Source: Stercorarius parasiticus
Taxonomy: Eukaryota > Chordata > Aves > Charadriiformes > Stercorariidae
DNA length: 64,000 nt
Assembly: GCA_013396915.1 (NCBI GenBank)
Contig: VWZL01001284.1
Location: 1-64,000 of the forward strand
Reading direction: 5' to 3'
Shown here: positions 26,501-39,060 of the stretch, piece after piece
How the letters are laid out: each line of letters opens with the position of its first letter
Numbering within the stretch: position 1 is the first letter of the stretch
The notes under the pieces: model-generated
What the model was told of the DNA's origin: nothing
Database searches by the model: none
What the model saw: the letters and a program-made list of their open reading frames with translations, nothing else
Made by a program: the position numbers and the translations under genes

Positions 26501-28049
26501 TTTTCTGATTCTCTGGAGAAATAAAAGAAAATTGAAAAAAGAGGTCTGCTAAGAAAATATCCTGAACTTGGATAACCATTTTTTCTCCATTAGAATGATA
26601 CCAGATTGCCAATGAAACAGCCTCTGCTTGAGAGTTAGGATGAATAGGGATTTTTTCCCACCTTGCAAGGGTGAGTGAAAGTCAGGTTTCTCAAGTGAAG
26701 CATGGGGTTGCAGCTGCACGCTTGTCTGTGAATTTGTCACAGGATTCTTGAGTGGATGGTAGATATTTTGTAGATTTTTGTGATCATCCTTTGTAAGAAA
26801 TTATGATTAGAATGAGCTGTTCTTTAAATAGCCATCGCCAACAGGACCATGGAGTGTTCTTTTTTTTTCAAAAAAAACCCAGAAAGGAGGCCTTGCCATG
26901 CATGGCCAATAAAATAAATCACTTGTGGTTTAAAATATTGTTTTCTCTTTCATAATAAAAACAAGTGTGCAGTGATAGAACAATGAAAAAGCAGCTTTTA
27001 TATGTATTCCTGGAGAGTTCTGCACTCATATATGGGACTTCAGAGCAGGGTTAGCTGCTCCCCTGGTATCAGCAAATGTTGTGACTTTTAGCATAGAAAA
27101 ACAGCTACTGGGCATAGCAGGTAGTTGGGATTATGCATGGCTGGCAGCAAGTCTGCAGTGAATTGCTTTGTGAAGTACCAGTGTGAAACATGGAGTATCA
27201 GCATGTTTCTTCCCTAGTCTCTTCCGTCGTTCTCCTCTCCCCCACAGAAATTTGTATGTGTATTATAATTTGAAGAATGAGCTGCCCTTTAAACCTAGGA
27301 GCAATATGTTCATGCTTAAAAGCAAAAATGGTAGATTAAATGACTTTAATTATTGTTCATTTGTGTTACATAATGGAGGTCTTCTACTACTAAATTAAAA
27401 ATCATTAAATGGAAAACGAAAGAGACATTCAATGGCTATGATATGATGAAAGAGAATAACCAGCAGTTAGCAGAACAACATTATATGATTATTTTTTTCC
27501 GTTTGCTTTGCTGCAATTTCTCTTCATCTTGCAGTAGTATTAATTTAATTTCTTTAGGATAGTCATCTAATATTTATGCAGGACTTTTCATCCTGATAAA
27601 TCCCCAAACACTTTTTTTTTAGTTATTTAAAGACAGGGAGTAAATTGTTTTCCACATTTCCAAAATGGTATCACTGGTTTTTGTGGTGATATTGTGGTAG
27701 TACAGTTTAAGGCAAGGAATGAAGGACGCGTAGGTAATCTCATTCTAACTTCAGCTTGCAGTAAACAGGTTTAGCGTCGAGTGGGACAGTAGGACGTGCA
27801 GCTCCAGGAATGACTGGATCAAATAGGGACGATTGCAGTAATGTTTTCAGTAACTCCATGAGTTGAAAGGAAACCCCTTTTTGGAAAGCATAGGCATAAA
27901 ACTAAGCAATAGCTTTGGAATGGTTAACTGAGATTTGCATCGCCAGAGGCCGTTGCAGCAAAGAACTTCTAGACTTGTGATGCAATCTATCTGTTCTCTT
28001 CCCCAGTGCTACGACCTTGTTAGCAGAACTGTGACTTCACTTCGAAAAG

Positions 28050-28440
28050 TAGAGTAGCTGGAGAAACTCCAGCTGCAAGCAGTGATAAAGATCAGCCATC
28101 TAAAAGTATGCCTGTAGGGAAAGGGTGAGCAAACTAGGATTGTTTAGTCTGGAAAAGACTGAACTGAGGGGAGTTATGTTAATCTCTTTCAATACAGAAA
28201 AGATTATTCAGGAAAAGAACAAACTGTTAGTCATAGTTAATTTGGCTATTAGGAGAAGTAGTGGATTTGAATTACAGTAAGAGAGATTTAATGCAGACAC
28301 GCTAGAAGATTCTAATGATGAGGATAATTAAGCACTGGGCCGCGTTGCCTGGGAGGCTGAGGAGTCTCCAGCACTATGAGCTGGTTGGAGCAGGTGAGCT
28401 GTACAGACTGATTTGGCATAGCTGATTCAGAGGTGGGGCC
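28050..28440 (+). mobile_element. Old, degraded CR1-type LINE fragment (end of ORF2 and 3' region)
   Basis: A diverged match to the CR1 end is visible in order: ctggagaaactccagctgca near 28058, resembling the CR1 block that opens the QRRA region; caaactaggattgtttagtc near 28129, matching the LGLFSLEK block; then ttggctattaggagaagtag and gcctgggaggctgaggagtc further on, matching the KKFF and LPREVVESP blocks. No open frame survives. It is much older than the copies at 21405 and 50821. The right boundary is approximate. Confidence 0.65.
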
Positions 28441-29229
28441 ACAGGAGTACTCCCAAGATCTCCTTCAGCCATCGTTCCTTAAGTTTTCTGGCTCCTGTTA
28501 GTTTGTTTTGTTTCATTTGCTAGTGATCCCCTCAAAGGTAGATTTCCTGTATGCCTTGAGCAAGTGTTGGGAGGGATACAAGCAGCTGGACTCCTACACT
28601 CTAGGTTTCCCGAGTGAATGCAAGACTGTGCATGTCTTTAGCAAGAACTTGAGAAGAACTCTATGACAGATTTATTAGTTTATGAACTTGGTTACTTATT
28701 CAGGACCCTCTATTGATTCAGTTTGTGTATCACATTAGTAGGGCAGCTTTTCTGTGAACCCTTGGAGACCTTTCCATTCACATACAGGACTCCAGATAGG
28801 ATGTTTTTTAGAGGAGAGCTGCTTAATGCATCCCAAAATTATTTATGTTCCTTTATGTCTATAATATGACAGTGGTGATTTCTTTTACTTAGACCTTCTT
28901 TCCCTACCATTTCTCAGAGAAGCATTTTCTCTGTAATCAAAAGTAGTACAGCAGCTCTGCCATTAACAGTATTTAAAATACATCATTAATTAGCCAAGAA
29001 GTAGGAAAAGTATCATCAGCATTTCTTATTTACTTTATTCTTATAAATATAAAAAATTGGTTTCTTAAATAACTATTAAATAAAACTGCAAAAGGCAGTC
29101 TAAAGAATTTGGCTGTCATGCGAATACATTGAAATTTTTCTATTTATTTCGCCTAGTTGTAATCTTAGTTTTTTATTTGTGCTCAAAGTATTTAATACCT
29201 GAAATCTGCCCTAGCACTACAGAAGACAG

Positions 29230-30375
29230 ATAAAGGGATCTCAAGAGACTATCTAGCCCTTGCATAAAGTTAGCTTCTTCTCTACTTATGTTACTCAAAG
29301 GATGAAGACTTTACAGACTCTGAAGGCATTCTCTTGCTTTTTTAACTACCCTTATCACTCTGAAGTGTCTTATAAATACCTGATTTTACTCCTCATTCCT
29401 ATAATTTAAGCCTGCTACTTCTTATTTTTTTCAGTATACGTTGAGCACCTCCTCATCCTTTTCATGTATTTGAAGACTGGTTTTTTACCCCCTAGGCTGT
29501 GTTATTTCTTTGGGCTATACAACCTGAATTTGTTCAATTTAGTCACATACATCATGTTTTTTCTAGACACGCTTCTGATGTTTGCTGATTTCCTCTGGTC
29601 TCCCCATTTGATTCTCCTTCAAACTGAAACACGATAATACAGCCTTCACAAAGTGCTCTGGCTGAAGTCTCACTAGTGCAGAGTACAAGAGAAACACCAT
29701 TTCATGTACTCATGAGTGCAGACTAAGGGGGAAAGATTATTTTATCTATATGCATTTCTCAAGATGGCATTTGCCCCTTTGGCAGCAGTATGACACTGGT
29801 TCAACGTATTATAATCCACTAGAACCCCAAGATGTCTTTTTCTGAAGAGATGCTTCCTCTCCGTCCTTCCTGACCCATAATGTGCTACCTGTGAGTTGCC
29901 CCTGTTAAACTGCACGCTCCTTTTTCACAGAGTCTCTGCAGTAGCATTTGGAATAAGTGTCCTGACCTTCAGCATACCTTCAACCTTTTCCAGTGTTATA
30001 CATGCCCAAATTTGATCACCATATATCGGGTTTTATCATCCAAACTGCATTGAGTTGTTATTACAAGTATTGAATAATAGCAGACTAAGAATAGACCTTT
30101 CCAGGCTCCACCCTGTACCATCCCTTCCATTCTGACAGTGAATCAATGACAAATTTTATCTTCCCACAGCTTTCTGATATAATTTGCACCTAGCCCTTAG
30201 GGGCTAGGTCTGTTTCAATAGGTTGCTTATGACTGAGAGTGTAATTTGAGGTGGTGTCAAAAATCTTTCTAATGTTAAGATAAATGACACCTAGCTGCTT
30301 GCCTCTCATCCGTGATGCCTGTTACCCTCTCACTGAAGGAAATGTGACAGCTCATTGTTGACAGATCCCTTTTGG
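29230..30375 (-). mobile_element. Ancient CR1/L3-like LINE fragment, reverse-transcriptase core and 3' region
   Basis: On the minus strand, scattered reverse-transcriptase blocks appear in the correct order. VIYLNIRKIFDTTSNYTL (near 30290-30230) corresponds to the YLDFSKAFDTVSH block. RSILSLLLFNTCNN (near 30100-30055) corresponds to [35 protein letters not shown] followed by AKGANAILRN (near 29850-29760) corresponds to the DLGVLVDSKL block. The left 500 bp looks like the CR1 3' region, including ctcaagagactatctagccc near 29242. Many stops and indels are present. The copy is well over a kilobase, long for such an old relic. Family assignment between CR1 and L3 cannot be settled by eye. Confidence 0.7.
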
Positions 30376-33300
30376 CTGTTATTCGTCTTGTTGGGGTTTA
30401 TTGTTTTCTCTGTGTTTTTGAAATGTGTGTGTTTATTTATTTCAGGATTTTTCTGGGAATTCAAGTTAAACTGAATGAGTGATAATTCCTGGCTTCTTCT
30501 TCCCTCCCTCCTCCCCTTTTCTAGACATAAACACTAGGTTTCCCATTTGCAAGTTCTCCGTACTTCCCCATAAAGTCTCAAGAGCCTTGTGTCTCCTCAG
30601 TCAGTTCTTAAGTATAGTAGAATAAATTTCAATACGTTCATTCCATCCGAAAACCCCTGACTTCCTGAAGTACTCTTATTTTGAACGTGTTCATCTTTCT
30701 TTCCTTAGTAACAAGGATGTTTTTTTCCCCCACTTTTTTTCTGACTAAATGTGCCGTGTGGTATTTTCTCGAGTTTAACCTTCTTCCACGTGCTTGTTTT
30801 GTGCCTGCCAGATCACTAAGTCTCTCCACGGAATTTTCAATTTAATTATTGACTCTTCATTCTAAGCAGCAGCATAGACTTGGCAGACAGCGCTCTTCCC
30901 CCGCTGCTGAAAATCTCAGTATAAAACACAGTCTATTTTCTGCCAGTTCTGAACTAGTTCAGACTTTCAGACTTTTTATATGTGATTTTGTTACCTGGAT
31001 GGAATTGTGTTTAAAGGGCCAGTGTGATTTTCTTTTGTTTATGTAGTGCTGAAAATTCAAAATTATTATCATGGAAAGATCTGACTGTTCGCTAAGAGGA
31101 GCTGGCAAAGAAGATATAAGCTATTATAGTGGAAAAACACCTTAAAGTAATGTCAAAACATATGTCTCAATGTTTAGGATTTTGCAGTGCTTGGGGGTAG
31201 AATGTACTACTACAGCTTTTTTTCCTAAAACCAGGTTGGACAAATATGCCAGGAATGGTTTAGTTATAGTGCCTCTTTTCTTGAGAGAGGAAAATAAACC
31301 TGATCCCTACATTTCAACCAAGCTTGTCTGTTCCTCTGTCAGTCAATTAATGTACAAGGTTGCTGAGGTGAGGACAACTTTGCTCAAAATTTCAAGTGCT
31401 TCACTTTGCTGAAACACTGTTTAGAAACTGAGAAGCACAGGATCACAGGATATTCCAGTTCTGTTTTCTGTTATTCTTTGAGAGGTCAGTGATAAAGTTA
31501 CTGCCTTTGTGCTTTTGTGACTTTCTGTCTTGCTGCTGCTTATGCTGCGATGGAAACCTCAGGAAATATATGCAAAATTGCCCTGCTCTCTTCTTTCAGT
31601 TCCCTCCTTAAAAATCTTTTTGCTACAATTTCCTCAAAAAGTACCTGGTTGGAGATATGCTTTGGCTGATAACTACCATGCTGTTCAGTGTTGCCTTATT
31701 GTTTTTAGGATGTCTTTTTCTGTATTCTGCTGATATTCTGCTCTCTATCTTATGGTTTGATTGTGAATTCTTTAGGATTGAGACCACCATTTTTTTCTTA
31801 CGGATTTGTTTAGCCCTTGGTGCAACTGAGGTCTTGGTCTGTGAGCAGTGTGGGAATAAAAAGAATATGTTATTTGTGTGTTGATATTATTTTGTAGAAA
31901 AGGTTGTGCAGATTGGAATTTAGAGGCATTCATTCTTCAGTTTCTTATGCACAACATCTTTTGCACTGATCAAGAAATAGGAAATAGATAAACCATTTAG
32001 AAATAATGGGGCAGGACTGAAACTAAAATGAACCCAGCAACATCTTTTTTTTCATAGTGAACTGAGGCTTTTTATGGTTTGCTAGTATCTAGTTTTAAAA
32101 TAATGAAATATTACAGGTAACAAAAGGGGTGACAGGTCATATCCTTAAGTAATATTAAGTATGTGTATAGGTCATAACTCTACTGAAGTTCTGGGACTGA
32201 TTTAAATCTGCTGAAGGTCTAGCCCAGTACATTTTTTGCAGGCCATCATAAAGGTGTTTGGGGACAGCAGCTTCTTGTTTTGATAAATTCACCTTTAAAA
32301 CAATACAATGATTAAAAGCATGTAATGGTGACTAATTTTTTCATTAAACAATGGGACTTAATAAATTAATTAGTCTTAGCATTAAAGAAAATACGTATAA
32401 AACTCCCTTAAAGTCAAATGGCAGCTGTGCTTAACCCCTTGTGTTCCTTCTGTCTACTGTGACCTGTGAAGTGAGGGAGAAACTGAGGCACCATTGTGAA
32501 CGAAAGGCATCTAACACAGATTGGAGGGAAATATAGTAGGTATGGAGCACCAGACGTGAGACAGGCCAATTAAAACTTTAACTTAGATAACTGTAAATAA
32601 AGGCAACAGATTTGGGAGGGAGCATGTTTTTTGTGGGTTTTAAAAGCTTCATCAAGAAATGCAACTAGTCCATTAAACTTGTGATCACATGGACCTTGGG
32701 CAGAACTGAGGAGATTCCCCAGGGACAAGGAAATTGACATTAAAAATCTCTTTCCCAGAAGTAGGCCCCTTTCTCTTTCTTGAAGCATTACATTTTTTGA
32801 AGTATAGTTGCAGGCTGTTTCTGCATGATCAACTGCAGGAAGAAAAAAGTACTTCCAAGTCTTATGGTTCAAATGGCCTTGGTATTAGAGCTGGTCAAAA
32901 CCTATCACTTGGCAAAAAAGGGGAAGCTTTCTTCTCAAAACAGCACTTTCTTAAAGAGAAATCTAAATCTGACAAAGTGGTTTATTTTAATTTGAGGGGT
33001 TTTGAACATGCTCAATTATATGCAAAGTTATGGCACAGTCTGCTTTTTGTAGCATATAATGACTTCAATCCCTGTGTGCACAGCATAAATTATATATAAA
33101 AATGCTCATTAAAATCTCTCCAAGTGCATGTCAGGTACATGTAAGGGCAGTGAGGACCCATAGGTAAGGGTAAGGAGTAGAGATTGTCTATGTGAAAATG
33201 GTCTGCATAAAGAATAACTTCGCAAACCTGATGCAAGTCTGATGCATCAATGATTCCCTGTTTCAGGTTTCCACAGGATGCTCCTCAATGTAAGTATTCA

Positions 33301-33867
33301 GCAGTGGTGAATTATATGACTTAAGTAGTGAGGTTGGTTTCTTTGAGGTAAAATTACAGTCTCAGCACACTAAATAACATACTCCCACTGATAAAGCAAG
33401 GCTAGAATTTAACCTTTTCTGTTTATGAGCATAAGAAATTTTATATTTGTTTGCACTGTTATTTTCCATTTGTATGTACTACCTCAGAGCATCCTTTCCC
33501 TTAATTATTTTGCCCTAGCTGAGAATGACTTGTTAATATTGCCAGAACATTAAAAATATGTTCTCTTAGCTTTAGTAATTCCAGAGATTTGTGATATTGT
33601 AGTTCTGGGATACTGGAGATGACAAGAAAGATTTTGTCATGCCAAGGAAGCACGGAATTGTTGCGATGTTTCTGGTATTCTTTGAAAAAAGTTTTTAAAA
33701 GTAAAAATCATTTTAATCAAGCTTTCTAAAATATAAGTACTTGCTTGGCAAAAAAATCTTCCAGATCTGAGAGACAGTTATATCCCTACTTAAACTTCTT
33801 GCCCACATTTTAAACTTACTTAAGTGTCTCCACTGCTCCTGTCTGCATGACAGCTTCCCTCCAGCCA

Positions 33868-33965
33868 GTTGCAAAGTTGAGATGCAAGCAGGTTAAATAA
33901 TTGGCCCAAGGTCACCAAGAAAGTCAGACTTTATCAGAGCCACACAGGCCAACTCTAAGCTTTGA
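33868..33965 (-). repeat. Ancient SINE/LINE scrap of MIR/L2 type
   Basis: The stretch caggttaaataattggccca followed by aggtcaccaagaaagtcaga and cagagccacacaggcc follows the order of the reverse complement of the MIR-type core, where accttgggcaagttacttaa is the diagnostic part. Divergence is high and the ends are uncertain. It could equally be an L2-like 3' end that shares this segment. Confidence 0.55.
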
Positions 33966-34587
33966 GACTGTAGTTGTTTAACTGTTCTGCTTTCAAATAA
34001 TATGAATATCACCTTCCTTTCTGTAGTCCTAGGCATTTTAAATCATACATGCATATAAATAATTATACACACATAAGGTAAATAGGTATTAAAATTTAAA
34101 TGACAGTAAATTTAACTGTCTTTGTTTTTGCTTTAGGGCATCTGTGAGATAGTGGTGGTAAGTGGTGTGCCTAGGAAGAACTTTGGGCAGGTGGATTCAC
34201 AGTTAGGAGAAATCAGCTTCCATCGGGGCTGTAACAACAACCTGTGCTTCTGTTCCTAAAGAAAAAGAGAAAAAAGTATTTTCCTTGTAGTATTTCGGAC
34301 TGGTCCTTTAATGGTCATTGCATCTGATCAAGCTTCTCAGACTCCTCTTCACACTGATACTTGACTGCATTAATTTCCAATATGTGTTAAAACAAAACAT
34401 GTGAGCCCCTTGCTCTTTGCAAACCTCTGGGAATGTCTATGCCTGAGATTCCAGAAAATGACATCTCGGTTTTTAGGAAAACATCTGTATGGAGTGAATG
34501 AACTAAATCATTTACAGCAATTACGACAGATTTGGTAATGATAGTGATTTTATGCTGCCATTGACAATCTGGATTCATTATGGTTCT

Positions 34588-34612
34588 GTTTTGTTTTGTT
34601 TTGTTTTGTTTT
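34588..34612 (+). repeat. (GTTTT)5 microsatellite
   Basis: Five perfect GTTTT units in a row. Confidence 0.97.
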
Positions 34613-36636
34613 AATTTAAAACTGTATTTTTTGTCCTTGACTTATTTCCCTCCTGCACCTGCTTGCTTAAATATTTGTAAGTTTAGACACTAAGTGTACC
34701 CAGCTTTTCTCTAGAGGGATAAAATCTGTCTGGCAGACTGAATGCAATGATCCTTATATTTAGGCTCATAATGAATTCACTTTAGTTGAACCAGTTTCAG
34801 TTTAATTTTGGTTTTTGATGGTTCAGATGACTTGATTGGACAAGGTACATTAGAGACTTGAACTTTTACTGTGAGAACAGATGCATTAGACAATTTAAAA
34901 AGCTAAATATTAGACTAAATTGCCTTAATTCACTCACTTCCTATGCTCCTCTGATGAACCTTTTCGTCAGAAGAGAAATGCTTCCAGGAACTACAGATAA
35001 AAATAAGAACAACTCTTAGTGACAGCTGGAGGTGATATTTCACTTCTTTGTAATTTTTCTGTAAGCAAAAAGTTTTTTTTTAATTTATATGTAAGAGCCT
35101 TGATGCTTCTGAAAGTCTTGGATAACTGACTACAAAATAAGATGTTTGCCTGCTCCCACGACTCTGGTAGAATGCACTTCCTGCAGTCCTCTGTCCAGAT
35201 AATGTATAATTGCATTCATTACAATAATACCATTAAACACATATTTTTCATTATTTTTAATAAATATCTAACTCTGAGATAAGATTTCCAAAATGAAAAT
35301 CCCTGCAAGTGATAATATAACATAATCAGAAACATTAAAATTATATCCACCAATGTCCTTGGTATAAATTCTCTGAAGGCTCTCCAAGTGCCTTTATATT
35401 GTCACTGGTTGCTGAATTATGTGAGCAAGTGACAAATTTTTCCATGATCATAAAGAATGGAAAACAGGGTGGTTTTGTACACATAAATGGTTCAGAAATT
35501 ATATGTGACCTATTAACAGCATTTTTGATCAGTCTCCTCCGGTTGCTGAGGGCACTGCTAAATGAATGAGTTGCTTGATTATTGGAAGAAGACAGGTGCC
35601 AGGAATGTGAATGTGCTACTTGTACTGTGTCATGTAAATCTCATCTTGTTTTAGCCCAGTCCTCACAACGTTAATTTTTAGCTTTATTATTAGATATTAA
35701 AGGAAATTGTATTTGTAATGTTCATGAAGGATAGAGGTGTTTACTTGGTTTTGATATGAAATGGCATTTTGACCGTATTTTAATGGTTTAATGAACTGTG
35801 AATCTTAGTGCTGGAAATTAAAGGAAATTGCAGCTCCATCAGGCACATATCTCATATAGAGATGATTTTTATGTCTATTTAAATAGCAATGAAGCCATTC
35901 TCTTTTTGTATCATGATGCATTTCATAGAAAATGAGTACACGTCTTACAGACATGCTGTCATACTCTTTCTGGTGTTTTCACTCTGGTAAGTATTGGAAT
36001 AGTAGAAAATGGTACCCCATCTTAGGGGAATGTGAAGTATTTCATGATAGCACATCAATCTATCAGACACTTTCCAAATTCATAGAACTACTCCAATAAA
36101 ATTAATAATAATGTTTAAACTATTATTAATAATAGATACAGAGCGAGGCTATTCCAGTCCATCTGACCTAGGTAATGAATTCAGATACATTTAACAATGA
36201 ACTTTGCCTTGTCATGTACCATACTGCAGTGAACAGCAGCTAGAAGATGTCACATGAAAATGAAGGTGATAAAATAAGTCTTCTAGAAACTACATTTACC
36301 TAAGGCTACTTAATAATCTGATACTCACCCAGCCTTAGCAGGGTCTGTGTAGTATAAAGAGTGCTGCAGACCCAGATATTTTGATCAGTTAGGGCTGAAG
36401 AGATGCAGAACTTTTTCATTCTTTTTCGATGTCAAAAAAGCGCCTTGTTTTCGGTCTGTCTTTTGTCTGGGTTTGGCTTCTTTGTCAGTTTCTTTCCCCC
36501 ATGAGAACTTTGTTTAAAAATGTGTGCCTAAAGTTAAGCTCCTCTGAAGTTAGTTTTGTAACATTTGAACTTCTGGATCACTTTGGGGCAGGTTTCCCGA
36601 AGTATTTAGATGGTGAAAACTGCAGATGGAAGAATA

Positions 36637-36852
36637 GTGGGATTTTCAAAAGCACTTAAACAGATAAGGCACTTAGCTCCCATTTAAAGTAATTAGCTGG
36701 ATTGAACAAGTTCCCCTTGGCACTTTTGAAAGTTCCACTGCTAAGTGTTTATGTCTGCATAAAAAAAATATGATTTTCAAGAGACTGAGCATCCAGCAAT
36801 TCCCCTTAAAGTCTATGACTATTACAGGTTTTCAGCAGTTCTGAAAATCAGA
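36637..36852. repeat. Two adjacent ancient palindromic repeats (MITE-like, amniote type)
   Basis: The first unit (36637-36738) begins gtgggattttcaaaagcac and ends with the imperfect inverse ggcacttttgaaagttccac. The second (36771-36852) begins tgattttcaagagactgagc and ends gcagttctgaaaatcaga, again an imperfect inverse. Both resemble palindromic repeats that I recall as common in turtle, crocodilian and bird genomes (cores of the type gattttcaaaagcac and ctgaaaatcag). They look like non-autonomous DNA-transposon relics, but I cannot assign a named family. Confidence 0.6.
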
Positions 36853-37766
36853 CAATATGTTGCTGGGTCTGTGTTCACAAATGATCCTCCTTTGCTTTCT
36901 TGTTTCTTAACAGTTTCTACTATCATTTATTGTCTAAAGTTAATCTCAGAGAAGTGAGTTCAATAGCACTACAACCTAAGGATAGAAAAATAATGACACG
37001 GGTGAATCTTCTGCATGGATTTGAGAAGACATTTCCTTTGGTACATACATTCAGCCACTCAAAAACTGATAGAGCTTTAAGACCATTGTTGTAATTATAT
37101 CTTGTACTGAATTTCCTTATTATACTTATATTATGGAAAATCATAGCTCAAAAACACATACAGGCAAAGACTGCTGCAGGTTATGGATAGCTGGAAATGA
37201 ACCAGATGACCAAAAGTAGCATGAATTTTCAGTGTCTTTAATTGCTGCGTATACAGATACCCTTAGCAGACCTGTTCAGATGTAATAAAAGCAAGCAGTG
37301 TTCACTCTGAAGTATAGTTCCCCCTGCCCTTTACTCTGCCTCTATTACAGTAGTGTCTAAGTAGTAGCCTGAGGGTGTACACACATTAGCATTTTGGTTT
37401 CAATCAAGAGTCTGTTTTTGAAATGAATCTGCTAATTAGTCCCACTTAGCACACTTGCTCGTTGTGGAGTGGGTCTCAGGCTATGTGAACTGGATTGCTT
37501 TTGGCTGAAATGAAAACAGAAGATGCTTTTCAGAAGGACACCTAACCTTCTCTAATCATTACTGTGTGTTCAGCCCACTAAACTCCATCAAAATTAGTTC
37601 AATATAATCTTCCCTCCCAGACTCTAATTTCAAATACTGATCAATGTATCAAGTCCTCAATCAAGTCCTCCAATACCTTTGCTCCACAGATCAGCTCTTA
37701 CTGTGTCACATTGCTTGTTACTGTGGCTATAAACTGAGTTGTCAGGATGGTTGTGTTCATGGTAGG

Positions 37767-37834
37767 ATCCCATCTTTGCGCCCACTTCCAATGGGTGCAA
37801 ATCCCATCTTTGCACCCACTTCCACTTACAATGC
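37767..37834 (+). repeat. 34-bp tandem duplication with an internal hairpin
   Basis: Two near-identical starts, atcccatctttgcgcccact at 37767 and atcccatctttgcacccact at 37801, give a period of 34 bases. Inside the first unit ttgcgccca is followed by the inverse tgggtgcaa, an almost perfect 9-bp stem. The second unit diverges after about 24 bases. Confidence 0.85.
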
Positions 37835-38929
37835 CAGTAAATTCTCAGCTCTGCAAATATTTTAAAGGGTATCTCCCATTTCAAACATGGGCCAGTGTTT
37901 CTTGGGAATATATCTTCTGTTTCTTGTTAGATAGGAAATTAAATAAAAAACTCATGAGCGAGAGCTCATTTTTGTTAAGAGCTTTTTCAGAAATGTAGGT
38001 CAACTTAAATGCAACTGTGTTTTACCTAAAAAAAGTAATTCAGACAAGACAGGTTGTAAGACATAACTTTTATGCCTTGGAAAGTGCACCTGCACCAGCC
38101 ATTCATTCTCGTTATTCTCTACATTGATTTAGATTTTTTTTAATGCTTTAAAAGTCCATTCTTGTTTAAATCACTCTATTACTAAAGGCTAATATGGCTT
38201 ATATTCATAATTTATTTTTTTTTTAAAAAGAGAAGACTCAAGTTTGTTTAGCCAGCGAGTTTTCCAACATTCATAACCCTGTATTGCCATGCTGGAAATT
38301 ATATCGTGTAGTTTATGTGTCAGATATACTAGAATGAAAAAAATAATATAAATCTTTACCAATGACTTTCAGAAACACAAATTTATTAACAGTTGTTGCC
38401 ACTGGGATGCATAACATGAGGCATTCTAATGTATTGCCAGCCAGGAAGAGTTTTTAAGCATGTTTTTAGCCAATTAAATCACCATCAAGACAAAAGTATG
38501 AGAAATCATAAGTAGCTGTACAATAAAAGTTTATTTTTTTTCTTTTTTCTTTTATTAAGGTGGAAACTCTGAAAGACACAAAGGAATTCTGTGTACCTAT
38601 CTAAGCCGTGGATTCACAATACAGTAAATGTGGCCTTAGGATGCTTAATGCCAGATAAGAAACACTGTAGCCTTATGGTATTAAATGCTGATCTGGTATA
38701 AACTCACTTTGCTAGTTCAAAGGTGTTAAAAATATTGGACACCTTAGCTTTATCCTGTCAGGCTTTCTGCCAAATGAGTTATTGCCTGTCCATGCCATTC
38801 TAAGTGTATGCTGGATCAGGTGTTGTGTACTCTCCTGGTGATTCTGTATTGTGTGCTATAAGCTGGCAAATATGCAGTACTGTTCTTTTTTGAGTCATCC
38901 CAAACTTATCCACAGATCTGGATTAATGA

Positions 38930-39060
38930 CCATGGCCTCCTGTTGCCCCCATTATCATACTATCTGACTAAATCACAAGCTTTGATGTATTTATTCTCCT
39001 AACAACACTGTGAAGGAGAATATGTCTTTGCTATCACACTGATTTCATGATGCCATGTTT
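38930..39060. repeat. Ancient amniote repeat scrap (MIR/L2-like)
   Basis: The sequence contains cccattatcatactatctga, tcacaagctttgatgtattt and attctcctaacaacactgtg in that order, followed by gatttcatga. This order matches a widespread sauropsid interspersed repeat (of the type atcatagtatctgag, caatctttaatgtattta, cctcacaacaccctgtgagg). Family name and orientation are not certain. Confidence 0.55.

Noticed and set aside
32734..33099. 121-codon open frame on the + strand
   Set aside because: Overlaps a possible old repeat and an opposite-strand frame. No recognisable protein.
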